A stretch of 64,000 nucleotides of DNA from [Leptolyngbya] sp. PCC 7376 (GTDB taxonomy: Bacteria; Cyanobacteriota; Cyanobacteriia; Cyanobacteriales; MRBY01): assembly GCF_000316605.1 (NCBI RefSeq), contig NC_019683.1:4138036-4202035 (forward strand), in the 5' to 3' direction. The position numbers and the translations under genes are program-made. A model generated the notes under the pieces. The model was not told where the DNA came from. It ran no database searches and saw only the letters and a list, made by a program, of their open reading frames with translations. This document shows positions 10,701 to 19,324 of this stretch, one piece after another; position 1 is the first letter of the stretch, and each line of letters starts with the position of its first letter.

Positions 10701-13700
10701 GTGTTGCCGATTCCGCCAGATGATTATGACTTAGCAGTAGGAACCATCGCAGTTCCCGCTACTAGTATTTCAGGTGAAGCCACAACTATTTCCTACACAG
10801 TGACCAACGAAGGTACAGCCACAATTAGTGGTACCTGGTTTGATACGGTTTATCTCTCTGCTGATAACCAATGGGATATTGGTGATGCAGTGCTGGGACA
10901 GATTCAGGTTTCAGAAACATTAGGGAATGGAGAATCCTATGCGCAGGATCTAACCGTTACCCTACCAGGAGTATTGCCGGGGGATTATCACGTCATTGTG
11001 CGCAGTGATATCCGCAATACCTTTGCAGAGGTAGATGAAACGAATAATGTGGCGGTGTCGGCGGAGCAGATTACAACGGATATTTCTGCCTTAACCTTAG
11101 GCAATACGGTTGAAAGCACTTTAGCTGATGGTCAATCTACCTATTACCGCGTGGATGTGGCAGCAGGGGAAATCCTAAAGGTTGAACTAGATAGTGACTC
11201 TGCCTCTGCGACTAATACCCTTGCCATCCGCTATGGTGACGTGCCAACGAGAAGTGAGTTTGACTTTAGTGAAACGAATCCCTTTGGCTCAGATGTGGAG
11301 CTTGTTTTCCCTAATACAAAAGCCGGTACTTACTACATTCAGGCATTTGGGACACAAGTGCCGGAGGGCAGCGCAGGTTTTAGTCTGACAGCAGATGTGC
11401 TGGACTTCTCCTTGAGTGATATTGGCTCTGACTCTGGTAGCAATAAAGGACAAGTAACACTCACTCTAAAAGGGGCAAAATTCACTCCGGATACTATTGC
11501 GAAAGTCATCGCCGACAATGGCACTGAGAGAGAAGCCACGAATCTAATCTGGAAAGATGAGACTGAGATTTGGGCAACTTTCGACTTACAGGGTTTAGAG
11601 ACAGGTCTTTATGATGTAGTCGTGGCAGATGGGAATGTCGTTACATCTTTAGACGATAGCTTTACTGTTAATGACGGGCCAGTTGGCAATTTACAGGTTC
11701 AAGTTATCAGTCCTGAAGCGGTAAGACCAGGACAATCGGGAACAGTACAAGTTATCTATACCAATACCGGTGAAACGGATATTACGGCTCCTGTTCTGGC
11801 TATTGATGCTTATTATGCGGAGTTAGCCGAGCAGAGAGTTTCGAGTTTTCAGACCAGTGATGGAAGATTCTTCACAAGTCAGATTGCGCTATCAGATGAA
11901 GACTTTACGAAGCAGCCCATTCAATTCCTTGGTATAAATTCTGATGGTCCAGCAGGGATTCTTGCCCCCGGGGATAGTGGCAATGTTTCATTCGCTTTTC
12001 GACATGTTCTATCTGATGAGACTATCCCTCAAGAACTTGTCCCTACCATAGATCTAGGAGAGGGCAGCGGAGGACCCGTTTCAAGCCCTCCAATTGCATT
12101 CTTTGCCAGTGCCTTAGAAGAGGATCTCGCGATCAACTGGTTGGATTTCAAAGATGCGTTTAAGCCTTTAGGTTATTCAGATGCGGCTTGGGATGTCGTC
12201 TACGATAACTTCGTCGCAGAGATTGGTGACGATACCACTAGTTTCCAAGAATTAGTCGCAGAGAATGCCACCTACTTAGCAGCACTGGGAGAATCAACTA
12301 ACGATATTGGTGAGCTTTTGACTGCTGAGTTACAGCAGGTCAGTCAATATCAAGCACTGGCTCAACAACTACGCATAGGTTCTTTAGGGCAAGGGCAAAG
12401 CTTTATTGGCGATGTGCAAGTTCTGGAAGATGAAGATGGCAATGTAGTCATTGATTACAACGGTGTGCTGCGATTATTTGAACAGCAAACGGATGGGAGC
12501 TACCAAGGGCAACCGGGAGATAATGGTGTCCTTACGCAAGTCGGTAGTGGTTATCAACTACGGGAATTGGATGGCACAATCACGACTTTCCAAGGTGATG
12601 GTCGCATCGTTAGCGTGCAAGATCCTAACAATAATCAAATCACCTTTGTTCGTGATGCTAATCAAAATAACCGTCTTATTCGCTTGGCATTCTCTACAGG
12701 TGATTTTATAGATTACACTTACAACGCCTTTGGTCGTATCGAAATAGCAACCGATCACGCTGGTGTACAGACTACTTTTGGTTATGACCCGACAGGCCAA
12801 TTCTTAAGTCAGGTCACCACACCTGCAGGCACTATCAGCTATGAGTATGAAAACGGTTTGCTGTCTAAATTCACAGATGCAACAGGTGTTTCTGTCGAGT
12901 TTGAATATGACAGTCGCGGACGAATCATTTCCCAAAGTCTGACAAACGGGGAATCTACTCTGAACTATGTCTACAATTCCACAGGCGGCATTACTGTTAC
13001 TGACGAGAATGGTGTCGAGACGGAACTGATTTTGAATGCTCAGGGACAGGTTAGTCAGATCAACGATCCTCTTGGGAATACTCTAGAGCTTCAGTACGAT
13101 GCTCGCGGTAACCTCATTGGATTACAAGGACCAGATAGTGCCACTCTAGACTATGGCTATGATGCTTTTGGGAACCTTATTCGTCAGACAAACCCACTCG
13201 GAAACGATATTCAGTTTTCCTATGATTCAGCCTTCAACAATCTAGCTAGTGTTACTGATGAAAATGGTAATCCTGTCCAATATAGCTATGATGATCGCGG
13301 CAATTTAGAAGCAATTACCTATGCAGATGGTTCAGTAGAGAAGTTTGTCTCCGACGCCCAAGGCAACATCGAACGATATACGAATCGGCGAAATATCCCT
13401 ATCGACTTTGAGCATAATGACCGGGGTCAAATAACCCGCATTGATTTTCAGGATGGTGACTACATTGAATACCAGTACAACGACCTAGGACAACTAACTG
13501 TTGCCGCCGAAAGTCGAGATGGTATCGACAGCAGTATTAATTTTACCTATGACTCTGAAACTAACTTTCTGGAGCGAATTGATTATCCTAATGGTCGTTT
13601 TCTAGCCTATGAATTTGATGGTGCCGGACGTCGCACTCGATTAGAAGACCAAGATGGTAACGTCGTTAATTACCAATATGACGATGCTGGTCGGTTAGAT

Positions 13701-16700
13701 CAACTGAGAGATGTAACAGATAGTCTGATTGTGCAGTATCAGTACGATGCGCTAGGTCGTTTGGAGCGAGAAGATAAAGGCAATGGAACTTACACCTCTT
13801 ATCAGTATGACGATGCTGGCCGCCTGGTCAAACTAATTCACTATGCACCCGATGGCTCTACCAACTCCAGCTTTGAATACATCTACAACGATCTCGGACT
13901 GCAAACTGGTGTCACCAACATAGATGGTAATTGGAGTTATACCTACGATGCACTGGGACAATTGTCTGGAGCGGTCTTTGAGTCCACGAATCCAGCGATT
14001 GAAAATCAGAACATCACCTACGAATATGATGCCAGTGGCAACCGGCGACGCACTATCGTTAATGGTGAAACGACCAACTATGCTGCTAACAATCTGAACC
14101 AGTACACTAGCGCAGGCACCGTTGTCTATGACTATGATGCCGATGGTAATTTAATTTCCAAAGTCGATGATGATGGACAATCGACCTTTAATTACGACGA
14201 TTTTAACCGTTTGGTAAGCATTGAAGAGCCTGGTGGCGTATTTACAGAATATGTCTATGATGCCCTGGGTAATCGTGTTGCCAGCATTAGCGATGGAGAA
14301 CGAATTGACTACTTAGTGGATCCAATTGGCTTACTACAGTTACCAACTTTCCAATCGGACAATCCTCTGTTCAACTTAGTTGATTTATACTCTCCACTCA
14401 GTTCCCCAAGATTGAGTAATGTTGTTGGCGAATACTATGGTGATGAAAATAACGCTGTCCAATATGTACATGGATTGGGTTTAGAAAGTCAGTCGAATAA
14501 TAGCGGCGTTGTCTCTTTTTATAACTTTAATGCAATTGGTTCAACGGCCCAGTTAACAGACTCATCTGGCGAAATTCTTAACCGATATAGCTATTCACCG
14601 TTTGGAATTCGATTAACTGATGAAGAGCAGATTGCTAATCCATTTGAATTTATTGGTCAATATGGAGTTATGGAGTCAACTAGTAACCTTGACTTTATGC
14701 GCGCCCGCTTCTACGACTCTCAATTGGGAAGATTTGTATCTAATGACCCTCGTGGCTTTGAGGGCGGAAGCCCCAACCTTTACAAGTATGCAAATAATAG
14801 TCCTGCTAACTATTCTGATCCAGAAGGTGAATTTGTTATCACCCTTAGTGTGGGAACGGTTCTTGCAGTTTCTGCTGGTATTGGATTCATTTATGGAGTT
14901 CAATCCAGTCCTGAAGAATACGAAAATTTAGGTGGTTTTCAAGATGCCAGAAATGGTGCCCTTGGTATAGGAGGTCTAACAGTTGCCTTACAAACACTTG
15001 GAGCCGCTTTTCCAGCGCTAGAAGTTGGATATGTAGGAGGTTTATATTTTGGTCTTGCGCCTGCCGCGCCTTTATTTGCAGGTATAGGTGGCGCTTTACT
15101 TTTAGGAAATCTATTAGGAAAGGGATCACTATATATTGCATCTAATTTTGATCGTCTTTGGGATACTTGGGCATATAGATATTTATCTGGAGCATTCTCA
15201 AATCTTCTCTCTGGAATTGACCCTAACGATATCATCGGTCCTTCTGGCATCGGTGATGACAACTGGCTCACTGCTGAAACTACTCTGCCCTATATCATCC
15301 GCTTCGAAAATCTACCAGAGGCAACCGGAGCAGCCCAAGAAGTTGTCATCACCCATCCCCTTGACCCCGATCTCGACTGGCGTACCTTCCGCCTCGGTAG
15401 CTTTGGTTGGGGCGACTTCACCTTCGAGATTCCCGAAAACCGATCTTTCTACCAAGAACGCATCGACTTTACCGAAGAATATGGCTTCTTAGTCGATGTT
15501 GTTGCCCGCATCGATGTCATCGAAGGCGTTGCCACTTGGACGATTACCACCATTGACCCCGAAACTGGTCAAAAAACTAATGATGCCTTCGTTGGCTTTC
15601 TACCACCTAACGATGAAGAGGCTATTGGCGAAGGCTTTGTCACCTATACCATTCAGGTCGATGACGATGTCGAGACAGGTGCAGTCATCGATGCCCAAGC
15701 AACCATCGTCTTCGACACTGAAGCTCCTATCGACACACCTCCCATCTTCAATACCATCGATGCAGGAGCACCAAGTAGCACAATCGATGTTCTGCCCACC
15801 ACCTCCGATGTTCCCGAGTTTCTCGTCAGCTGGACAGGTACCGATGACGATAACGGATCTGGCATTGCGGGCTATACCGTCTATGTCTCCGAAAACGGTG
15901 GCGAGTATATCCCTTGGCTCGAAGACACCCAGCTCACCGAAGCCACCTACCTCGGTGAACTAGGCAAAACTTATCAGTTCTACGTTGTCGCTATAGATAA
16001 TGCTGGCAACCGCCAACAAGGCCCAGAAGAAGCTCAAGCATCTGTCTTCGTTCGTAGCTCTAACGAGCTACCAGTTCTGAGTGTGAATGAGTCACTTGAT
16101 GTTAATGAAGATATGACTGCAACCATTACCGCTGATGAACTACAAGTTACAGACGCCGACAATACACCAGAGCAACTGACCTTCACCGTAACTGATCTAC
16201 CTAATCACGGAGATCTTTTGCTAAATAATGTCGCTCTCACGCTCAATGGAACCTTTACACAGGACGATATAGATAATGATTTACTCAGCTATATAAATAA
16301 TGGAACAGCAAATACCATCGATAGCTTTAATTTCACTGTTTTCGATGGAGTCGATGGCAATATTGGGACTAATACTTTTGCGATCAACATCATTCCTGCA
16401 AACAATGCACCAGAAGTCACCAATCCTTTAGCGGATCTAACCATTGAGGAAGGTGCGGAGAATAGCGTTATTAATCTCAGTGATGTCTTTAGCGATGAGA
16501 ATGGAGATGAGATCACTTTTTCTATTGTTAGCAATAGTAATAGCGACTTAGTCATTGCCACTATCGATAATGGTCAACTCATTCTTGATTATCAAGACAA
16601 TCAGACTGGTAGTGCTGAAATTACGATTGCGGGAGATGACGGTAAAGGCGGCATTGTGGAAGATGTCTTTGAAATTGACATCCCTGAATTTGATCCTTTA

Positions 16701-17186
16701 ACTGGGATGACGACAGAAGTTTATCGCTTCTACCGTAAAGATGCAGGGTCTCATTTGTATACATCGGATCCTAATGAGATTGCTGTCTTCCGAGCTAATC
16801 CAGGAATTTTCACGGAAGAAGCAGGAGTAGCGACAAATGGTGCAATATTTTTAGCGGGTAATGCTCCCAGTGATGGATTAAAAGCTGTTCGTCGTTTTTA
16901 TAACAAACAAACAAATGGGCATTTCTTTACCTCTGATACAAATGAAATTGCGGCAGTCCAAGCTAATCAAGTAGCTGCAGGGGTGTTTCGAGATGAAGGT
17001 GTTGCCTTTTATGCTTTAGAGGACTCTATTCCAGACTTGGCAACGGACGTTTATCGATTCTCCAATATCAATACAGGCGCTCATTTCTTCACCAACTCTA
17101 TTATTGAAAGAGATATTGTTATCGCGAATCAAGTGGCCGCTGGCTTCTTCCGCTTTGAAGGCGTCGGTTGGGAGGCGATCGCTTAG
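4722..17186 (+). CDS. Giant RHS/YD-repeat surface protein (4154 aa) with CARDB arm
   Basis: Probably a secreted or surface protein. Approximate order of parts: an IWDN..WDIADNWSDD..P..GD entry motif (1-60); Gly/Asn/Thr-rich solenoid repeats, partly 173-aa tandem units (to ~830); an autotransporter-passenger-like segment (~830-905); nine CARDB-type Ig folds, each with a WTVxNxG core (~912-2120); a PPC-like domain (~2120-2225); an IPT/TIG-like domain; RHS/YD repeats (~2560-3290); an RHS core with FMRARFYDSQLGRF and NLYKYANNSP..DPEG (~3290-3372); a hydrophobic variable segment (~3372-3495); a domain opening DPNDIIGPSGIG; an FN3-like domain; two cadherin-like domains; and three DUF5648-type repeats to the end. 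No N-terminal signal peptide is visible, so the export route is unclear. In polymorphic RHS toxins a toxin follows the core; here structural domains do. Adhesion or contact-delivery is an inference. Confidence 0.9.
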   Translation: MPQRIWDNVVGGFWDIADNWSDDIVPNVGDEVLIDLEGLIETTHRTGNTFISSLISEASLAISGGSLTVEGNLEINAPLRILSGSLVLNGSGSLGGFELSGGLLSGAGNIGVESNSIWTGGTYNGTGLALLANATLEATGGNKDFSGGIIETQGTTLWDAGQIRASNSATWNNTSTAVFDIQGDLFFDHLNSSGAVPVINNAGILRKSAGNSTATIEAQLNNSGVIDVQSGLLRPTGGITLNDGSQITGDGKVLVNANTLTLDGIISSSGTLEFSSGSLIGDAELDNLTWTGGTYNSTGLKLIEGGTLTLAGGTKTFAGILETNGQTNWQSGTIRTNNTPATWNNTATGVLDIQDGLTFENASTGDTVVPIINNDGTLRKSGSAGTTTIQAQLNNSGVIDVQVGVLNSTFGVTLNNGSQITGNGKVLVNANTLTLDGTISSSGTLEFSSGSLIGDAELDNLTWTGGTYNSTGLKLIEGGTLTLAGGTKTFAGILETNGQTNWQSGTIRTNNTPATWNNTATGVLDIQDGLTFENASTGDTVVPIINNAGTLRKSGGAGTAAIQAQLNNSGIIDIQSGILNPTFGVTLNNGSQITGDGKVLVNANTLTLDGIISSSGTLEFSGGSLIGDAELDNLTWTGGTYNSTGLKLIEGGTLKATGGNKNFDGGILETQGTTIWDSGEIQAWNGATWNNTSTAVFDIQGDLYLEHYFDSGAVPVINNAGTLRKSAGNGTATIEAQVNNIGGVDVQSGTLSLLGGFTQSAGITRLAGGSLSASSPLDIQGGSLEGFGLLNASISSSGEINPGVGIGTLNLVGNYTQSATGTINFEIGGREVTAVDRLNIDGNANFDGTLNISFIDGFNPLLGETFTVATFDSFTGDFANITVEGLIGDAVDYEIETLFENNQLILSITDPDFDGPDLQVNSVTSALGTGTLGDDIELSWTVSNQGDVPTLAGWSDRLYLSTDTALSADDRLLFTQPIDNFTVLDPGQDYTQNATVTLPLDTSTAPGNYYLLVETDGLGDRPETNEVNNVTASDAVIDLTLPTDLPDVVVSAIVVPTETVAGQAVQIKWTLTNQGGRPASGTWTDTVYASSDDAIGQDISLASFEFNGSIGAGESLERVQTITIPSNIQSNQHIVVTTDANNQLFEQSDANNTAISDQAITVLQPTIPNLQISSVTPPAQAFSNQSTVVNWTVTNAGTGAAGEWYDQVWLSLEPRTELGPDQLPIPTDIFLGQIQNAGYLEPGQSYSSSLEVTLPEGLDGNYYFVVYSNIEEWSAGRHHGLGRLLESDRTDNLGLGASTQVNLTPPPDLQVLDVQASTQGFSGETTSITWTVSNEGIGTTLRHNGLGFFIQSTLTESFGFGDAWDPLDISWQDKLYLSADQELDSEDILLGTFSYDGPLTSGESYTKTQNVTLPIGISGNFFVIAETDVLQPNPGLYGVSFGSSSLRDAVFEGGFEDNNQNHTVTPIQVNLTPPPDLGVEILAAPTGATASRSLVINYRVTNDGSTTTPNSSWQDAFYLSSTPDFDPDTALKLREVTHSGRLDPETTYENSVSLTLPNEVSGEYFIFVVTDSNNAVFELDDVAEGSNADVSPNLVSQTITITSQPADLVISDANTPATAEAGQATRVEWTVTNEGTGDTSVTSWVDRVIISDNDILGDEDDQILATFNQTGLLDVGESYTRNELVTFPNTFAGDKYLFVVTDARNNVYEAAQEDNNASDGLPVTLPELSESLANLEVTAVNSPTVARGAEFLTISWTVENTGVGSTDSTVWYDNVYLSSDPTLDKDNAILLGEIRHTNPLESGQEYTAQQTFIVPPNAEGDFYVFVEADSRNQVTEPTEGGNIASTAEATRVVAFQTADPELPPVETIDPDVVELPVDLSVVAVEAPSDGNSGQPLEISWTVQNNGEAIGSRTWYDAVYLSQDQVFDPNTDNYLGAVERTGLGAGESYQVTKSFDVSVGLSGPLYAFVVTDSTERLNDTDRTNNVTLDSTAIQVLPIPPDDYDLAVGTIAVPATSISGEATTISYTVTNEGTATISGTWFDTVYLSADNQWDIGDAVLGQIQVSETLGNGESYAQDLTVTLPGVLPGDYHVIVRSDIRNTFAEVDETNNVAVSAEQITTDISALTLGNTVESTLADGQSTYYRVDVAAGEILKVELDSDSASATNTLAIRYGDVPTRSEFDFSETNPFGSDVELVFPNTKAGTYYIQAFGTQVPEGSAGFSLTADVLDFSLSDIGSDSGSNKGQVTLTLKGAKFTPDTIAKVIADNGTEREATNLIWKDETEIWATFDLQGLETGLYDVVVADGNVVTSLDDSFTVNDGPVGNLQVQVISPEAVRPGQSGTVQVIYTNTGETDITAPVLAIDAYYAELAEQRVSSFQTSDGRFFTSQIALSDEDFTKQPIQFLGINSDGPAGILAPGDSGNVSFAFRHVLSDETIPQELVPTIDLGEGSGGPVSSPPIAFFASALEEDLAINWLDFKDAFKPLGYSDAAWDVVYDNFVAEIGDDTTSFQELVAENATYLAALGESTNDIGELLTAELQQVSQYQALAQQLRIGSLGQGQSFIGDVQVLEDEDGNVVIDYNGVLRLFEQQTDGSYQGQPGDNGVLTQVGSGYQLRELDGTITTFQGDGRIVSVQDPNNNQITFVRDANQNNRLIRLAFSTGDFIDYTYNAFGRIEIATDHAGVQTTFGYDPTGQFLSQVTTPAGTISYEYENGLLSKFTDATGVSVEFEYDSRGRIISQSLTNGESTLNYVYNSTGGITVTDENGVETELILNAQGQVSQINDPLGNTLELQYDARGNLIGLQGPDSATLDYGYDAFGNLIRQTNPLGNDIQFSYDSAFNNLASVTDENGNPVQYSYDDRGNLEAITYADGSVEKFVSDAQGNIERYTNRRNIPIDFEHNDRGQITRIDFQDGDYIEYQYNDLGQLTVAAESRDGIDSSINFTYDSETNFLERIDYPNGRFLAYEFDGAGRRTRLEDQDGNVVNYQYDDAGRLDQLRDVTDSLIVQYQYDALGRLEREDKGNGTYTSYQYDDAGRLVKLIHYAPDGSTNSSFEYIYNDLGLQTGVTNIDGNWSYTYDALGQLSGAVFESTNPAIENQNITYEYDASGNRRRTIVNGETTNYAANNLNQYTSAGTVVYDYDADGNLISKVDDDGQSTFNYDDFNRLVSIEEPGGVFTEYVYDALGNRVASISDGERIDYLVDPIGLLQLPTFQSDNPLFNLVDLYSPLSSPRLSNVVGEYYGDENNAVQYVHGLGLESQSNNSGVVSFYNFNAIGSTAQLTDSSGEILNRYSYSPFGIRLTDEEQIANPFEFIGQYGVMESTSNLDFMRARFYDSQLGRFVSNDPRGFEGGSPNLYKYANNSPANYSDPEGEFVITLSVGTVLAVSAGIGFIYGVQSSPEEYENLGGFQDARNGALGIGGLTVALQTLGAAFPALEVGYVGGLYFGLAPAAPLFAGIGGALLLGNLLGKGSLYIASNFDRLWDTWAYRYLSGAFSNLLSGIDPNDIIGPSGIGDDNWLTAETTLPYIIRFENLPEATGAAQEVVITHPLDPDLDWRTFRLGSFGWGDFTFEIPENRSFYQERIDFTEEYGFLVDVVARIDVIEGVATWTITTIDPETGQKTNDAFVGFLPPNDEEAIGEGFVTYTIQVDDDVETGAVIDAQATIVFDTEAPIDTPPIFNTIDAGAPSSTIDVLPTTSDVPEFLVSWTGTDDDNGSGIAGYTVYVSENGGEYIPWLEDTQLTEATYLGELGKTYQFYVVAIDNAGNRQQGPEEAQASVFVRSSNELPVLSVNESLDVNEDMTATITADELQVTDADNTPEQLTFTVTDLPNHGDLLLNNVALTLNGTFTQDDIDNDLLSYINNGTANTIDSFNFTVFDGVDGNIGTNTFAINIIPANNAPEVTNPLADLTIEEGAENSVINLSDVFSDENGDEITFSIVSNSNSDLVIATIDNGQLILDYQDNQTGSAEITIAGDDGKGGIVEDVFEIDIPEFDPLTGMTTEVYRFYRKDAGSHLYTSDPNEIAVFRANPGIFTEEAGVATNGAIFLAGNAPSDGLKAVRRFYNKQTNGHFFTSDTNEIAAVQANQVAAGVFRDEGVAFYALEDSIPDLATDVYRFSNINTGAHFFTNSIIERDIVIANQVAAGFFRFEGVGWEAIA
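5472..6681 (+). repeat. 519-bp (173-codon) tandem repeats inside the giant gene
   Basis: The phrase GGCAAAGTCC recurs at 5472, 5991 and 6510, exactly 519 bases apart. Bases 5523-5844 appear identical to 6042-6363 by eye, so the duplication is recent or kept uniform by recombination. More diverged copies lie on either side. Each unit encodes a beta-solenoid stretch beginning near WTGGTYNSTGLKLIEGG. Confidence 0.85.
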
Positions 17187-17213
17187 ATGATGATGCTGTA
17201 ATTGAATCGATAA
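16674..17213 (+). repeat. Long direct repeat, copy 1 (3' end of giant gene 1)
   Basis: This ~540-bp stretch is nearly identical to 30386-30925. It encodes the DUF5648-type tail (YRFYRKDAGSHLYTSDPNE and related repeats), both copies run past the stop codon for about 27 bases with the same sequence, and both end at GATAA. Identity beyond the stop shows the DNA segment itself was duplicated or converted. Confidence 0.85.
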
Positions 17214-17371
17214 CTCCTGATGGAGAAAGTCTTCCAACAGTTCATCGACAATGATACTTTCAGTGGACATTTCGAGGATGTAACAAACCCTAATACGTAT
17301 ATCTCTTATGTATGAACTACCACCATACTGACTGGAGGTTTGAGTAATACGTGAGAACAAAGTATTCAAAC
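17211..17371 (-). pseudogene. Decayed DUF433 antitoxin gene
   Basis: The minus strand reads [20 protein letters not shown], then IRIRVCYILEM and VDELLEDF, which aligns closely with the intact DUF433 protein at 44107-44340. The first few codons are cut off by the IS982 end at about 17372, and the frame runs into the downstream repeat of giant gene 1 with no DUF433 C-terminus or DUF5615 partner. DUF433 proteins are antitoxins of PIN-like DUF5615 toxins, so this is the relic of a lost module. Confidence 0.65.
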
Positions 17372-17965
17372 GTGAGTTCGGGATAAGGAAGAAAAGGAGA
17401 AAGTGCATATTGTGGAAGTTGATAAGCAGTCCACCACTTTCTCCCATGACTAGTCCAGAGCTTTTGTTTTGTGCTGTTGATGATTTCTGCCAAGTCTTTG
17501 AACCTCAATGGCAACAACAATTACTGGCCTCGAAACAAAACCGACGATGTCGTCCCGGAAGTCTGAGTTTAAGCGAAATAATGACGATATTGATTGCTTT
17601 TCATCAATCTCACTATCGTAATTTCAAATATTTCTATCTCATCAATGTGCGTCATTACTGGCGAGGAGCGTTTCCACGAGCCGTGAGTTACCAACGTTTT
17701 GTGGAATGGATGCCTTCGACATTAGTACCTCTATGTGTCTACCTACAGTACTGTTATGGCCAATGCACAGGTATCAGCTTTATTGATGCCACCAGTATCA
17801 AGGTTTGTCACAATCGCCGTATCTCTCAACATCGTGTTTTTGATCGCCATGCTGCTCGAGGGAAAACCTCTGTGGGTTGGTTCTTTGGCTTCAAACTACA
17901 TCTGGTCATCAATGACCGTGGAGAATTACTCAATGTGAAAGTCACACCTGGCAACACTGATGATA
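17372..17965 (+). pseudogene. IS982-family transposase, 3' end lost
   Basis: The coding part starts best at ATG 17446 ([15 protein letters not shown]). The protein has [34 protein letters not shown] and VTPGNTDD, typical of IS982 transposases including the first catalytic Asp region. The reading frame departs from the family straight after GNTDD, where an IS630 terminal repeat begins, so the last third with the remaining catalytic residues is absent. The left IS end is around 17372, where it cuts the DUF433 relic. It should not be functional. Confidence 0.8.
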
Positions 17966-18526
17966 TAGAGAGCAAGGAGTGGGTTAAGACACAGAGCGAA
18001 AAGCGACTCTGATGGTATTGAACAAATCATCAGTCTCCTTGATGAGTTTGCTGACCTCCTTCTTTAACCTCCCCCAAAACTTCTCTATCCTGTTCAGGTG
18101 TGGTGAGTAAGGTGGCAAAAACATCACTTCACATCCTGCCTTCGCCACCAACATTTGTATTCTTTCCTTTGGATGAAAACTCGCATTATCCAGAATAATA
18201 ATTTGACCCGAAATCAACTCTGGCACTAAGCAATCCTCTACCCATTGGCAAACTAATGCGCTGTTGGCATAGCCCTCAAAGACCATCGGTGCTATCTGCT
18301 CTCCCTCTCGCCATCCTCCAATCACGCTAACTCGTTTTGTACGATGACCTAACTGCTCTGCTATAAATCTCTCTGACTTATGACAGTAGCCATACCCCTA
18401 ATCCAAGGTATTCTCAAATCCACTTTCATCCATATATACGAATCGTTCTTGGACATACTGCTTCAGTTGTGCCACAAATGCTTTTTCTAATTCTTTATCT
18501 CTCTCCTGATATCGATAGGTCTTTTT
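17966..18526 (-). pseudogene. IS630-family element, truncated and with a nonsense codon
   Basis: The minus strand encodes the C-terminal DDE part of an IS630 transposase: MDESGFENTLD, then a TAG stop, then GYGYCH-type sequence, VIGGWREGEQ, IIILDNASFHP and LPPYSPHLNRIEKFW. The element at 35744-36692 is the same family and reads Tyr (TAT) where this copy has TAG. Its 5' end is cut where the IS1-like terminal repeat begins (~18524). Its other end, GCAAGGAGTGGGTTAAGAC, matches the terminal repeat of the second copy and interrupts IS982 next to a TA. Confidence 0.8.
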
Positions 18527-18589
18527 GAGAGTTTCAAGTAAGTAACGTTGTAGGAAAATGGAGTGAGTCGTTTCCTTGGAATTCTCGCT

Positions 18590-19009
18590 ATGACAATTCA
18601 CTGCCCCCAATGTAATGCTCAAGACATCATCAAAAGTGGATTCGCTAAAAATCGTCAACGATTTAAGTGTAAGCAGTGTAATTATCAATTTACAAGCTTT
18701 TCTAAAGAACGAGGCAAGCCTCTCTGGATGAAATTAGAAGCTGTATTGATGTATATGAGTGGTATGTCCATGAATGCGACAGCCAAGATTCTCGGTGTAT
18801 CAGCTCAATCAGTGCTCAATTGGGTAAGAGATTTCGGTGAAGCCAATTATGAAAAGCCCACTCCTGAGTCTGCTGTCGTGGTGGAGCTAGATGAGCTATG
18901 GCATTTTATCCAAGAGAAAAAAACAAACTTTGGGTCTGGAAAGCATATGACCGTAATACTGGGCGACTCATTGACTGGGAATTGGGAAGTCGTGATAGTC
19001 GAACTTTAG
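18590..19009 (+). CDS. IS1-like transposase, upstream frame (zinc ribbon + HTH)
   Basis: ATG 18590 begins MTIHCPQCNAQDIIKSG; CPQC and CKQC form the InsA-type zinc ribbon, followed by a helix-turn-helix around MSMNATAKILGVSAQSVLNW. The catalytic region begins with ELDELWHFIQ. The frame then leaves the family at an A7 run (18917-18923), and the continuation lies in the -1 frame. The run suits programmed -1 frameshifting, as in IS1, but a fixed indel is possible. Confidence 0.75.
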   Translation: MTIHCPQCNAQDIIKSGFAKNRQRFKCKQCNYQFTSFSKERGKPLWMKLEAVLMYMSGMSMNATAKILGVSAQSVLNWVRDFGEANYEKPTPESAVVVELDELWHFIQEKKTNFGSGKHMTVILGDSLTGNWEVVIVEL

Positions 19010-19314
19010 GTCATTTACTAGAGCGGTTATCGCAATGGCAAATCACTGTCTATTGCACCGATGATTGGAAACCCTATCAACAGCTATTAGAGAATCACCC
19101 AGATGCTTTTCATGTCATTAGTAAGAAAGAGACGGTAGCAATTGAGAGAAATAACTCGGACAATCGCCATTGGTTTGCACGGTTTCATCGCAGGACGAAG
19201 GTCGTCTCTAAATCAAAACACATGGTGGACTTGAGCATGGCACTGTTTGCGAAATTTAGAGTGAATGGAAGTATTGAGCTACTGCGCAATTGGCGTTTAA
19301 CATTACTCTCTTGA
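18898..19314 (+). CDS. IS1-like transposase, downstream frame (catalytic part)
   Basis: In the -1 frame relative to the upstream ORF, the protein continues from the A7 run as KLWVWKAYDRNTGRLIDWEL, then CTDDWKPYQQLL and HFARF-type HRRTKVVSKS, the usual InsB-type order with Asp in TDDW and Glu upstream of RNN. The ORF's own Met is in the wrong-frame overlap, so it is probably made only as a fusion with the upstream frame. Confidence 0.7.
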   Translation: MAFYPREKNKLWVWKAYDRNTGRLIDWELGSRDSRTLGHLLERLSQWQITVYCTDDWKPYQQLLENHPDAFHVISKKETVAIERNNSDNRHWFARFHRRTKVVSKSKHMVDLSMALFAKFRVNGSIELLRNWRLTLLS

Positions 19315-19324
19315 AACTCTCAAA

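Larger units (their letters stand above)
18524..19324 (+). mobile_element. IS1-like element with terminal inverted repeats
   Basis: GAGAGTTTCAAG (18527-18538) is inverted at 19310-19321, and similarity continues inward (AGTAAcGTT / AGTAATGTT), marking both ends. Inside is a split IS1-type transposase. No target duplication is found: the left flank is IS630 sequence and the right flank is a zincin-like gene, so DNA has been lost or rearranged after insertion. Confidence 0.75.

Noticed and set aside
17016-17447. 143-codon minus-strand ORF as a complete gene
   Set aside because: Composite of IS982 end, DUF433 relic and antisense of the giant gene tail; only the DUF433 part is meaningful.
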